NCBI GenBank assembly: GCA_963556145.1
Contig: OY744464.1
Span: 4,340,001 to 4,404,000, forward strand
Reading direction: 5' to 3'
Length of the DNA: 64,000 bases
Origin: Hygrocybe punicea
Taxonomy: Eukaryota; Basidiomycota; Agaricomycetes; Agaricales; Hygrophoraceae
Both the position numbers and the translations under genes were made by a program. The notes under the pieces were generated by a model. The model searched no databases, had not been told where the DNA came from, and worked only from the letters and a program-made list of their open reading frames with translations. This document shows, piece by piece, positions 22,171 to 33,027 of this stretch; positions within the stretch are counted from its first letter, which is position 1, and each line of letters begins with the position of its first letter.

Positions 22171-22570
22171 CGGCAAGACCGTTACGATTTGGGCTGGAGG
22201 GGATAGCAACGAGCGTAGCGAGGATCCAAAGGTAAAGATGAAACGGAACCGCACGCAGATAAAGAGGACATGAATAATTTATCAAAGGTAAGATTAATAT
22301 TAATGGTGACAGTGACAGGGACATACGGGTCCGGAGTCGCCATCATCGCCATCAACGTGTTACACTGTTAGCTCGACGTCCTTCTAACGACAGCAGAATG
22401 CCATCCAAGCGCAGAAGTTGTCAAAGATCACCGTAAATGGCAGCGTAGTACGGTCGTCGAATCGAACCAACACCGCTGGCTCGCTTGAGTCACATTATTA
22501 ATGACTCCGACTCGAATCGTGTCCAAATCCGTCAAAATGACATGCACAATAAACCCGGCCTTGTGGCCCT

Positions 22571-22578
22571 TATATAAA
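22571..22578 (+). promoter_or_regulatory. TATA box of the proline-rich gene
   Basis: TATATAAA on the plus strand, 40 bp before the ATG at 22618. This argues for that start rather than the upstream in-frame ATG at 22501. The 22068-22617 spacer therefore holds two opposed TATA promoters and nothing else that I can recognise. Confidence 0.55.
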
Positions 22579-22617
22579 CTCCCTCAACATGTCCCTCCTC
22601 AACCCGTCCCCCCTTCA

Positions 22618-23298
22618 ATGTCCTTCCTTCGCTCCGACTCCCCTCCCCCTCCAATGCCCTCTCCACAGCTCGTCCCAACCCCCCTCCCCTCTCCTCCCCT
22701 CTTCTCTCGACATCGCACTCTCTCCCGCAAACCTTCCCGTCTTCCCTCACCAGGTCTCCTCGGCTCTCCCCTCCTTCAAAAGCGCGTACATACCTCTCGT
22801 TCTTGCGACGCCCTTCACACAAGGCCCATTTACGGAGAGCCAGTAGATGGCGACGAATTTGGAGCACGCAAGTTCGCAAAGGCGAGGCACACCCGTGACG
22901 TATCCCCGCCCACCACACCGCGTTCACTGCCTATCCCAATTCCCACGGGCTCCGCCAAGAGGCGAATCGATCGCCAATCCCTCTCTTTGGCAGTCCCATA
23001 TCGCTCCCCTCCGCCCAGTCCCACCATTTCTTCTCCCCCTCCCCCGGTGCCCCCCATACCAGCCTTTGCCCTCGGTCCAACAGACAAAAAGCCCGTCCTA
23101 CGCCCGCAGCCCGCGTGGCCGACTCCCATTTACATCCCCGAACTCACCATCTCTTCTCCCGAACCCGTTTCCATGGCGTCCCAGAAACACGTTCGCTCGG
23201 TCATTCCGCCGCGGAGAGAGAAGGGAATGACTTGCGTACAGTTCTTCGCCTTGCGAAACTCTGCTCCAAGAGGCGTCGTTCGCACCGCGGCCGTTTAA
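22618..23298 (+). CDS. hypothetical proline-rich protein
   Basis: Intronless, 226 codons from the ATG at 22618 (MSFLRSDSPPPP). Composition is dominated by Pro, Ser and Arg, with runs such as SPPPPVPPIPAF and SPPTTPRSLPIPIP. No signal peptide or membrane segment is visible. A more conserved-looking end reads PPRREKGMTCVQFFALRN. The start follows a TATATAAA by 40 bp, which supports expression from here. I do not recognise the family. It is probably largely disordered. Confidence 0.5.
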   Translation: MSFLRSDSPPPPMPSPQLVPTPLPSPPLFSRHRTLSRKPSRLPSPGLLGSPLLQKRVHTSRSCDALHTRPIYGEPVDGDEFGARKFAKARHTRDVSPPTTPRSLPIPIPTGSAKRRIDRQSLSLAVPYRSPPPSPTISSPPPPVPPIPAFALGPTDKKPVLRPQPAWPTPIYIPELTISSPEPVSMASQKHVRSVIPPRREKGMTCVQFFALRNSAPRGVVRTAAV

Positions 23299-24025
23299 GA
23301 ACCCAGTGAGGGATTTAGGCTATTGTGTTTCTTGGCAACTGGTTCCAGCTCGACAACATCACTCCATCCTTCTCCCTTCGGACGACCACGTACATTTGTT
23401 AACCGTCACTTCATACTTAATCACCACATTTCTTCGGCTACTCCCACCCTCGTCCACAATCCCCTTCTCCCTGTCCATATTACCACTTCACCTCTGCTTT
23501 ATCGTCCCCACTCGATACAAATTGACACGTCTTTCGGACTTTGTTCTTCACGTGCTCCGCACTTGTGTGTTTTCTTATACCTCTCACTGCAACTTCCCCT
23601 ACTTACATACACCAGCAGCATTACCATCACTGCTTTTATAATTACCTTCATACGTGTTGATCGTTTTCATACATACACAACTTATATCCTAATCATCTTG
23701 GCAAAGTTAAATCACATGATCGCGGATCGTCGTTCCTATTCCCCAAAGTCGTTGGCCTTCTACCTGATGAACAACGACTGACTGGTGCGAGGAGCACAGG
23801 CCATAAGTGTGGAAACGAGTTTGACAGTATTGACAGGAATACAGGATGTACGGAATGAGTGTTTTGGCAAAGCAATTCGACAGTTAACAATACAGCTGTA
23901 AGTAATGTCACGAGAATCAGCTAGCTATACACGATATACAACTTGTGGAGATCATACCGGATACATTACATGGCAACCAGGGTTTGGATTGGAACTTCCG
24001 ACCACAAATACAGTCAACATGCCAG
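23299..24025. other. 727-bp convergent spacer, no gene seen
   Basis: Pyrimidine-rich, then AT-rich sequence between the stop of the proline-rich gene and the stop of the WTAP-like gene. Open frames here are short and look random. It probably contains both 3' untranslated regions. Confidence 0.45.
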
Positions 24026-25286
24026 TCATAGTCCCATGCGCTCCGCCAATGTCCGATCCCCGCTGGTATGGGATCCACCAACCACGCCTCGATCAACTCT
24101 CCGCCCTCCTCCGCTGCCACGGCTTCCACCAACATTATTTCCATTGCGTCTCGATGGACGGTCTCTGTCCCGATCCCGATCCCGGTCCCTCTCTCTTTCT
24201 CTGTCCCTCTCTTTCTCCCTATCCCTATCCCTATCCCTATCCCTCTCCCTCTCCCTCTCCCTCTGGCTCTCCCTCTGGCTCTCCCTCCTATCGCGATCCC
24301 GTTCCGTGTCCCGTTCCGTCGGCGAACTGGGCCTCTTCCTCTGATCCTCATCAATTTCCACCTTGATGTGCTTGACTTTGCCTCGCTCGAGAGACTGCCG
24401 CGGTGACTGTTCCCGTGGATCGCTGGGTCGATACGAGTTCGGATGCATGTGAGGTTTTATAGCGGCAAGGGAAACGTTGGACCGTGAATGAGGTGATGTA
24501 TGACCGTCAGATAACCGTGGTTTCTTGTACGCCCTAGGTCCTGTTGGTGGAAGCTTCGATGCGCCGTTACTGTTACCGGAAGATGTGGCATGTCCCGGTA
24601 TTGGATGATAAGAATTACGGGGAGATTGGGAAAACGATTTCATATTGCTGTTTTGGCGAGCAGACGATGATAATAAGCTGTCGTAGGATTTATCCAACTC
24701 CGTCCTGTTCAGCCATCAGACCCCCATGGCAACATTGGAACGAGAAAGGTACTCACGATAACGTGGAAATGACTTGGTGTGATTCTAGATTTGTTCCGAT
24801 AATAGTTTCAGTGGAGTTAAAGGAGCACCACACGGATCCCATACCTCGAAGAGCTCCCTCCAATCTGTCAACAGCCCGTCGGAGACCATGCACTTCCTCC
24901 TTTAACCGTCCAGTCTCCCCGTGCTTCAACAGATCATAAAGCTCGTCGTTCTCTTCTTGAAGTAACCGTACTCTTTGTGTGAGAGCAACAGTGACCGTGC
25001 TAGAGCCCGCTTGCGCGCTTTCACCACAAGCCATCGGCTTGTTGATATGTGGCAATAAAATAGATACCAAAGTTGGAGGTAGAGTGATCGGGTCGGTCGT
25101 AGAAGGGCCAGGTTGAGTTGACAAGTATTGACGCAATTGAGTGACTTCGTTCTGCATAGACAGCTTTGAGCCCGGTTAAGGAGACATCCTTCAAAACGAG
25201 AAACTCACGCTAAGTTGAGCAACTTGCGCGTCTCGTTGCCTCACAAGTATCTCCAAATCTAACTCTCGCGAAGTTGGGAGGTCCAT
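24026..25286 (-). CDS. WTAP/Mum2-type protein (mRNA methylation/splicing regulator)
   Basis: Four exons (25209-25286, 24845-25151, 24757-24784, 24026-24704) give 363 residues. The N-terminal coiled coil contains ELDLEILVRQRDAQVAQLS, then LTQRVRLLQEENDELYDLL, GRLKEEVHGLRRAVDRLEG and ESHQVISTLSTELDKSYDSL. This is the signature of the WTAP/Mum2 family, which scaffolds the N6-adenosine methyltransferase complex in yeast meiosis and animals. The last exon encodes a disordered tail with a long Arg/Asp and Arg/Glu repeat (about residues 270-330), written on the plus strand as a CCCTAT/CCCTCT microsatellite. The 28-nt exon 3 is needed to keep the conserved helix intact. Confidence 0.8.
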
Positions 25287-25675
25287 GAGTGGACAAAGAA
25301 CGACGGTGAAGTCGTCGAAAACTTGTAGTTGTTTGAGGTTTAATCCAACACCGCGTGAGCGCTTCTTCAACTTCAATGTATGCCGTAAACCGGCAAACCC
25401 TTGGACAGCTTTTACCGTGACAACGAGAAAACGAAGAATATGTATTTCTTCGAATGAAATAATATGGAATGCGCCTGCTCCCTACTGTACTGCAACTACC
25501 CTTCAATTTTCCCCGCCGCTATCCCGCACACCGAATCGGAGACGGGTTGGCCCACTCGCAAATGGCGAGGATCAAGGCGAAGAGGTCGTACGAGGTGTTT
25601 GCTCGACACCCAACAGCGAATGGATGGGATGCTTATCCGCCACGAACACTGGCGCATTATCACTGCTACATGGAT
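25287..25675. other. 389-bp spacer between two minus-strand genes, no gene seen
   Basis: Contains the 5' side of the WTAP-like gene and the 3' side of the next small gene. A plus-strand open frame (25469-26032) crosses it but lacks any recognisable feature. Confidence 0.35.
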
Positions 25676-26017
25676 CTAATTTCCAAATTTAAACACTGTA
25701 GGTTTGCTTCCACGGGCTCGGGTTATCTGGCCGTTCCGAGGACGGAGAACCTGACGAAGGTCCTCGTACGTCGCATGAGTTTCGCGGGGACATTGCATGG
25801 AGAAGCCCCAGTGGGGGAGGAATGCGGTGGCGGCGTGCGAGGTAGTGCGGGAGGTGCTGGAACTCCCTCGAGTATGAGGCGTCTTGGACGGGCGAAGAAC
25901 CTGACGAAGGTCTTCATATGTAGTTTGGGTTTCACGACGAGATTGGGCGAGTGGCATATAGATTTGAGCCGAGCGGGAAGAGGCGGTGTAAGGAGTATAG
26001 ATAGAGGTGAAAGACAT
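25676..26017 (-). CDS. hypothetical short protein with a duplicated peptide
   Basis: A 113-codon frame from the ATG at 26017 (MSFTSIYTPYTASS). It holds two copies of the peptide TYEDLRQVLRP, each preceded by ET and a basic residue pair or CPR (QSRRETQT..., QCPRETHA...), 51 residues apart. The DNA is duplicated at the same place. Upstream, in frame but without an ATG, is a hydrophobic stretch (HILILASLALAA) that would make a good signal peptide if an unseen upstream exon supplied the start. A TATATAAG lies at about 26121-26128 on the minus strand. The Arg-Arg before one copy resembles a Kex2 cleavage site. The function is unknown, and whether the gene is real is not certain. Confidence 0.4.
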   Translation of the reverse strand: MSFTSIYTPYTASSRSAQIYMPLAQSRRETQTTYEDLRQVLRPSKTPHTRGSSSTSRTTSHAATAFLPHWGFSMQCPRETHATYEDLRQVLRPRNGQITRARGSKPTVFKFGN

Positions 26018-27645
26018 CGCGGCCAATGCTAAGGATGCGAGGATGAGTATGTGCGAGATAGGTCTTGTGGTGTCGATGGCACAGATTTGAGTGTTGGTGA
26101 ATGAAGAAACCAAGCTGACTTATATACTCGCCATCTCAGGCGGTTGCTAACTGCGCGCCCATGCCAGTGGTTGCCGAGATGTTAACACCAATCATGGCGA
26201 TATACAATCGAAATATTGCCTTGTTTGGAAACTTTTCGCGAAGGATCCACAGCGACAAAGAGGCCAAAATAGCGTTTCCAAGAGACGGCGTCGTGTGAAG
26301 CAGGATTGGAAGGAAGGAATTGGGCAGACGACCGAGGACAATGCAACGAACGAAGAATAATGAAAGGAGATTGTTTGTGTGTATTTGCTAAAGCCATGAG
26401 ATATAAATAACACCAAACCCAAGTTTTGCCTATGCTCTCCACTCTTCACTTCCTTGACAATGCTTACATGCATCGAGTCGAAGTCGTGTGAGTACGATGT
26501 GTTTCACGGTGAGTTTTTATTACCACTATTTATTTGATAATTTTTGCGGTGGTGATGACACTTTATTCACACTGTATGATTGTTCGTGTCAAGAACACGG
26601 GCAGTATGAGTTGGACTTTCTACAACGGTATCTGAACCGCGTTCCTTATTGATTAAGATGGTCAACGACTCGGACGCATAGCTTATCCTATTTTTTAGGC
26701 TCGTTTCGTTCACCTTGAAGAAGGATGATACCGGAAGAATGGACAATTCAAAAAAATTATTGCTCATAGCTGTTCTCCCCGTCAAAGGCATCTTGTGGCA
26801 GGTGCCCTTGCAACGGGGTCAAGGAGCCAGCAATGATGTAGAGGAATGGAGCCGTCTTTGCAGGGGGCGGTGTTGATTGATATCCGATGGGTAACGTACA
26901 GCGAGGGCAGTGGCATCTGTACTGTCGTTCATGACCACCACGTCTGTGTACACAGCATTGGTGAATGGGCGCGTCAGAGTTTGATTGCACTGACCTCTCC
27001 AGGAGGATGGGGTCACCAAAAACTGCGTTCAGTTTGAAAACCCTGGCGTTTCCGTCATTGCTGTCCTGTGATCGGATAATAATGGCGCCATCGGTGTGAC
27101 GCCTTGGAAGACTTGCGATATTTTTATCGATGACAAGCTGTGAATCCGTAATTTTGAATATTGAATGACCAGGTTGTTTCAAAGGCGTACGATAAATTCG
27201 CCGCAGATACAATCTACGTATTCCATTTTGGCATTGGCTACATTGAAGGGAAATACAAATGTGTATACGAAATTACTCACAATAAACCCGTAGTGCTGCT
27301 GTTGAGGATGCTGTGGGCTGAGCTATTGGACAATAAAATCAACTGGAGAAGGCGGGGGGGGCTCTTGATTAGAAACCCACCGTCTGTGGAGGAGGATACC
27401 GCCGAACGCGAAATGACCTTGGGCATCAGGGCCCTGGTTCCTGGTTTCGAGGAAGTTGTGGAGACCGACGATTGCTGGCAGTTTGAGTTTCAAGATCCAG
27501 CAACAATCATGACACTGTGTAACGTGACCAGAGTACCCCAAACAAATCTGGCACCAGCCTGAGTATTCTCTGTTCAGCGTTTTGAACAAGTTCCTACATT
27601 TGTCCTGTAATATCTGGCTGGAACGTGTATTTCACAACTCTGCGT
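26018..27645. other. 1.6-kb block without a resolvable gene
   Basis: Overlapping open frames on both strands but no gene model I can defend. On the minus strand around 26160-26400 one frame without an ATG reads like membrane helices (FFVRCIVLGRLPNSF, then AILASLSLWILREKF). From 26567 to 27590 several minus-strand frames (for example SIFKITDSQLVIDKNIASL) and one plus-strand frame (27161-27562) are open. It may be a decayed gene. A TATTTATAT motif sits near 26401-26409 (minus). Confidence 0.35.
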
Positions 27646-29619
27646 ATGGCTGAAAAATCAGATGCAACGGTAAGATTGCGCAGAGCAGTCAGAGGTTAGC
27701 CTTTCTAATATCCTATCAGCGGCTACAGCTCACATATGCACAGAGAACAACTTGTTTCTTGTGAAACGACTCATTCAAAGAACAGACATGCGAAATCCAG
27801 ACCCCGCGACGAAGCGGTACACTTCGTTGGCTTGGGCAGCCGTGCTTGGGCATGAGGAGACTTTCGAATTTCTTCTCACTGCTGGACATGACGATGAGGA
27901 ATTGAGCAAGGTTTGTCTGCTTACCATCGACATCTTTGGTCTTTAAAATGACTTTGCATTAGGACTCAGAAAACAACACAATTCTCATGCTTCTGGCTGA
28001 TATCAAACCCGCGACAACGGGTTCTTACTCATCGCCTTGCAACATCGACATCATGGCTGCCGCACTACGGATGGCTCGGCTATATTATGATCGATATTCG
28101 TGGATATTGGACTGGTCAAACGTCCTGGGAAGGACTGCTCTTCATATTGCATCCTTGAAAGGCACCGAGGAATTGGTTCGAGTACGTCCCCCGTCCCTTC
28201 TGATGAATCGGCGAAATAATCTAGTTTTACCAGATGTTGTGTGATTTGGGTGCTGATTTCGATCTGTCCGACAATAAGGGGAACACACCACTACATTAGT
28301 ATGTCCATTTCCTGCCTGTTGAGGCCTGCTGTGCTGATCGCCCATCCAGTGCCAGTTCTTGGGGTCATCTTCCAGTATGTCTAACGCTTGCCCCCCACAC
28401 TCTGTCATTTACACTATGCTAGGTTGTACAACTCCTCATCGAAAGAGGCTGTCAATACTCTGCTAGGAATAACCAAGGTTTCACTGCTTCAGACTATGCT
28501 TACTCGTATGTTGTGCTTCATTTCACTTGGTCCCGTTCTGAAAATTCGCACAAAAGCTTCAGCACCCGCGATACGCTGCAAGACGCTGCCCGTTTACAGT
28601 TCGAAAATAACAAAAAGTCTCGACGTCATATCTTTGCTCAGGCTGCTGCAAGAGGAACCGAATGGGGACGGTCTGAGCCGATCAATGTACCACGACTCCC
28701 TTCAAAGGCTCGAGATATCCGTCAAGTTCCACGAATGCGGAGTGGTTCTGGTACGAGTCGTACCACTGCCACATCCGATAGTGGGGAGAACGAAGGCAAC
28801 CCTCAACCTCCAAGCCAAGCATCGTTTTCGGCTTCTTCATCACCATCACAACCATCCGCAGGCTCCAGTTCCTTTTTCCATTTATCCTCATCCTCAAGCC
28901 GCTCCGCAAACATTGCCTCCGCAGGCAGTAGTACCAGCACCTTCTCGGTGATTTCTCCCACGCCGTCATCATTACTCAGCACCCCCGCCCCTCCGCCCTT
29001 TTCTCTCTCACCAATAGCAACCCGTATGCGTGAGCGAGATGCCGATGCCATGGAAAAGTATATGCGGCGGAATCGGTCAGGGAGTTCCTCAACCGATAAC
29101 AAGTCGCAGAATGGATCAAATTTCTCTTCCGCTGGTCCTTCCGCGAACGGAGACGACATTACTTCGTTGACATCACCTGCAATAAGTGGGTCAACTACTC
29201 CGCGAAGGCGGCTGCGTCCCTCCATGTCAGCTGCGCAACTAAGAACCGCACAAGAAACATCTCCCATCATCGTAACTAATTTACCACTGCAGCATGAAGC
29301 ACGTATTCGGTCGGGAACTAGCCCTGGTCTGCCACGGGCATCTCTCGCACCACTACACCTCATCCGCTCATCCTCCCAGTCACATTCACAACGCTCTGCA
29401 AGCAAGGTTTCTAATGATGTCGTTCTCCCGAAGGAGAGTTTCACAGGCCCTCCCAGCCAATATGCACAATTTCCAGATCCGCCGTTGTCGGCTGATCAGG
29501 ATAGTAGCACTCCAACTGCGGGACGGCGACTGCCCTTCCATCTCCTGTCAAAACCACTTTTAGACTCCTCCGCTGGTCATCGACGAGGGGCATCTGCTAC
29601 GTCCGTGTGGATAGCGTGA
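27646..29619 (+). CDS. ankyrin-repeat protein, AVO2-like (TORC2 subunit)
   Basis: Seven exons (27646-27694, 27744-27910, 27963-28181, 28234-28298, 28350-28374, 28423-28505, 28557-29619) give 556 residues. Ankyrin repeats fill roughly residues 15-200: RYTSLAWAAVLGHEETFEFLL, then GRTALHIASLKGTEELVRML, GNTPLHYASSWGHLPVVQLL and GFTASDYAYS. The rest is Ser/Thr/Pro-rich and probably disordered, ending GASATSVWIA. The layout (VRLRRAVRENNLFLVKRLI at the start, ankyrins, phosphosite-like Ser tail) matches fungal Avo2, a non-essential subunit of TOR complex 2 at the plasma membrane. Ankyrin repeats are generic, so this assignment is an inference from architecture. Confidence 0.7.
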
Positions 29620-29963
29620 TCACCCGTGTTTGAGCTTCGACTGTGCTTGTAGATTGGGGTTCAAGACCACATTTACTGTTTTACTTATTGTTATACTCAG
29701 GATGTTGCTGTATTCGGATGGTGCTGTATAAATCGATTTCTTGGAAGGGTCAAGATCCGTAAAAGCTTGTTGAACCGTTTATGAATCCAAATGGTTCAAA
29801 CTTTGGGCTTCTTCAGAATATTAATGTTTTCTTACCCTGACGGAGAATGCCGATTTATCTACCGTAAGACCAACTGCGGGTAGTTCCCAGAAGGGCCAGA
29901 TGTTGAAGCCTACTCGGCTGCCTCAAGTAGACCTGTCTGTGCACTGCATCCACTTCCAACACC
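29620..29963. other. 344-bp tandem spacer, no gene seen
   Basis: AT-rich sequence between the AVO2-like stop and the transporter start. It probably holds a 3' end and a promoter. No repeat or RNA gene is recognised. Confidence 0.45.
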
Positions 29964-32512
29964 ATGACTTTGCCCTCAATTCCAGATCCTGGCGAAGATC
30001 CCACTACGCAAATACCTTGGCCAGCTGCAATGAGCAGGTATAAGTCACCTGACGGCTTGGAGAACGGTGGGGACGAGGAGGTAGCAGACACCCACGAGGA
30101 TGCTATTAAGCCATCGGTCACTGCCGACGCAGGGAAACAACGACTATCTACATGGAATTTAATTACCCTGAGTATTTCCATGGCTGGAGCACAGATTGCT
30201 TGGACTGTAGAGCTAGGGTATGATTCATGAGTATGTTCTGCTCTATAGACCTGACATTGTCTTCAGTTATGGAACACCTTTTTTGCTCGAACTTGGTATC
30301 TCTGAACAACTGACAAGTCTGGTATGGTTGGCGGGACCAATAAGCGGGCTCATCGCCCAACCTCTCATCGGTAGGCCATTTCTCCTGGATATGCTGCCGA
30401 CTCATTTTCACCCCACCAGGTGCGATATCTGACTCTTCACCATCGAAATATCGCCGTAGATATTGGATTGCTACATCGACTGTCGTCCTTGTGTTCTCGA
30501 CCCTTGCATTAGCCTACTGTCAACCTGTGGCTGCCTTCTTCGTCGATCTTTTTGGGGGAGGCGTTGGTGATTGGGATCCACAGCGCACTAAGCTTGTAAG
30601 TTTTCCCTTCTTAGATTAACCGTTTAGAATTTATAGACATACCAGGTGGCCAACACTGCGATTGGGATAGCCGTCCTGGCATTTTATCTGTTGGATTTTG
30701 CTCTCAACGCCTTGCAAGCTTCTTTGCGAAATCTTCTGCTGGATATCACACCTTCTTCTCAGCTAAATGCCGGCAACGCTTGGCATGGTCGGATGACTCA
30801 TGCAGGAAATATTGTCGGTTTTGGTTTCGGTGCGTGACTAGATACCCCATGGATATCGTGTACCTGTTTAGCCATTTATAGGGTTCCTTCCGCTTGCAAG
30901 CATTCCTATTCTTCACCTGTTGGGCGGCGACCAGTTTCGTAAATTTTGCGTCCTCAGCATTATCATCCTCGTCATCACGGTCTGGATTACTTGTTTCTGT
31001 CACGAAGAGAAGGAGCGCACGAATGTATACAGGAAGCGAAGGTGAGTACGCCAACCTTTCTGGTGATCAATAGTGCACCGAAACCCGGGAAAGTAAACTG
31101 CAGGATGTTATCGAGAATATCTATGGCACTATTCTCACTCTTCCCAAACCTATCAAGCGCGTTTGCTATGTTCAAGTGTTTGCTTTTATGGGATGGTACG
31201 GCTTTGTCATCCTGCTTCTTGAACATGCCTTTACAAAATCACATTTCTAGGTTCCCATTCTTGTTTTACTCGTGTGTACTTGTGTACTTCCAAACCCATA
31301 AGCTGATGTCCTCTTCGCAGAACAACTTACGTTGGGCAAGTAATGGCTTATGAACACAATAAGGAACCCGATGCAACTTTTGCCATAAGGAAAGGGGAGT
31401 TTGCCATGCTTTTATATAGTATAGGTGCGTGAAATGCTTTTGGATTCAGCATCATCTGATTCTTTGGTAGTGGCGGTGATGGCGGGAACATTACTCCCTC
31501 ATTTGGCAGGGCGTGACCGGCGCCTGATGCCGTACAAAAGCGATGTAAACGAGGATGCTGAATTGACACGTCTCAGAAACGTTGTCCGCGTCTGGAGGGC
31601 GGAGGCTGCGCGCAAGGGCAAACCACTACGGCTGCCCGTAATGCCGTTTTTGTTACGAAATATTTGGACAGGCGCCCTTCTGCTCTTTTCCATTCTCACG
31701 TTTTCGACATTCTTTATCTCGACCGTGGCACAAGTATGCCAATCAGTTGTTCGTCTTTTGTTGGCATTCTGACAGGAATTTAGGCAACTGTTATGATTAG
31801 TTTGGTCGGCATATGCTGGGCTGTTGCTTGCTGGGCACCATTTGCTATCATCATGGAGGTGCGATTTATTTTAATTATAATTTAAACTGTAATTAACCTA
31901 TGTCCAGTTTCTGAAAGAGCTCGATACGCCAAAGGGATTTGCTGAACAGTCACGCACCGGATCTTCCAACCGTCCTTTACATGCGCGAACCATCTCGTCA
32001 CCTTCGTTGGTAAATCGGGACGGCAATGCGGAACGGCAACCGCTGCTTCGTCGTCGATCCTTCGACGCACACGACTCCAGAGAAGGTGCTCAAGAGAACA
32101 AGCCTATTGCGGGAGGTACCGTGCTCGGTATACACAATCTAGCAATTGTGTTCCCACAATTTATCGTGAGCCATTTCCCGCGCAATATTAATTACTTGAC
32201 ATGAAGATCCTACCCTCTATAGATCGCACTCGTAGCTAGCGTAATCTTCCGCATCGTTGATGGTGATGTGGTTAATGGAACCACAGAGGACAAATATTTC
32301 GGCAAGAATGGCGTTGCATGGGTATTACGATTCGGAGGTCTTTGCACCTTGGTGAGTGATTGCGAAGACATCGTAAACACGGTTATAATCCTTTTGCAAT
32401 CCAGATTGGTGCGTTGATAGCCCGGATGGTTCCTCCTACGCCCACTGAAAAAGAGATGAGGCGACGACTCGGAGAGATGAGGGAGCTCCAACGTGATAGC
32501 AATCCCTCATAG
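29964..32512 (+). CDS. sucrose/alpha-glucoside transporter, GPH/SUT-like MFS
   Basis: A multi-exon gene starting MTLPSIPDPGEDPTT at 29964 (exon 1 ends at 30217) and stopping at 32510-32512. Twelve hydrophobic helices can be followed. Family landmarks are LITLSISMAGAQIAWTVELG, then YGTPFLLELGISEQLTSLVW and GPISGLIAQPLIGAISD, followed by YRRRYWIATS, NALQASLRNLLLDITP, NAWHGRMTHAGNIVGFGFG and GIHNLAIVFPQFI. These belong to the SUT-type glycoside-pentoside-hexuronide transporters, proton symporters of sucrose or maltose at the plasma membrane. The long cytosolic loop in the second half (AEAARKGKPLRL, then NRDGNAERQPLLRRRSF) is charged and variable. The exact exon borders at 31050-31420 were not all resolved. 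Confidence 0.82.
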
Positions 32513-32567
32513 TTAGGACATTTATATATATTACATTCCTTTTCCATACACATAACGTTGTTTTGCA

Positions 32568-32894
32568 CTAATTCCCCAGAATACACATCGCAGAATCCCA
32601 ATCATCGTGATTCGAGGTAGAGATGAACTGACAAGGAATAGTAGTACAAGGCGGACAGCCATCAGGGCCGAATAGAGCTTGAGTATTCGTTGAGACTGGC
32701 ATGAAAGGTTGAGATTCTTGGAAACAACAGAAGGATACTATTTGCTTACGAGAAGACGCGTACGCAGGATTGTAGAATAATCGTAGTGACAGAGACCGGG
32801 AGAGGAGGTGACTATAGGTCGTCTTCAATGGTGAGATGTTTCTACTTCCTGTTGCAGGAAATATGAACAAAAGGCTGGAGAAAATACTAGCCAT
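32568..32894 (-). CDS. possible small secreted cysteine-containing protein
   Basis: An intronless 108-codon frame from the ATG at 32894. It starts MASIFSSLLFIFPATG, a plausible signal peptide, and ends with cysteines close together (GPDGCPPCTTIPCQF, then SAMCILGN). No family is recognised. It fills much of the 515-bp gap between the transporter and DPH6. It might instead be 3' untranslated sequence. Confidence 0.25.
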   Translation of the reverse strand: MASIFSSLLFIFPATGSRNISPLKTTYSHLLSRSLSLRLFYNPAYASSRKQIVSFCCFQESQPFMPVSTNTQALFGPDGCPPCTTIPCQFISTSNHDDWDSAMCILGN

Positions 32895-33027
32895 TACCTT
32901 CCCCACGAAAGCAGACGATAGCACAAAATGCTCCTGAATGTCGGAAGTGTGACACTTCCCAGTGAACCAATCCAGAGCTGTCCGGTAAGTCCCCTGATCT
33001 CAGCGTCAATGTTTTGGGAGTTTACAT

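Noticed and set aside
22532..23129. Minus-strand frames opposite the proline-rich gene
   Set aside because: They are a by-product of C-rich codons on the plus strand. The plus-strand frame has a well-placed TATA box and ATG.
25469..26032. 187-codon plus-strand frame overlapping the two-repeat ORF
   Set aside because: It also contains the duplicated DNA, but has no promoter-like signal, and the peptide copies are less alike than in the minus-strand frame.
27161..27562. 133-codon plus-strand frame as a gene
   Set aside because: The opposite strand is equally open, there is no recognisable motif, and it has no clear start context.
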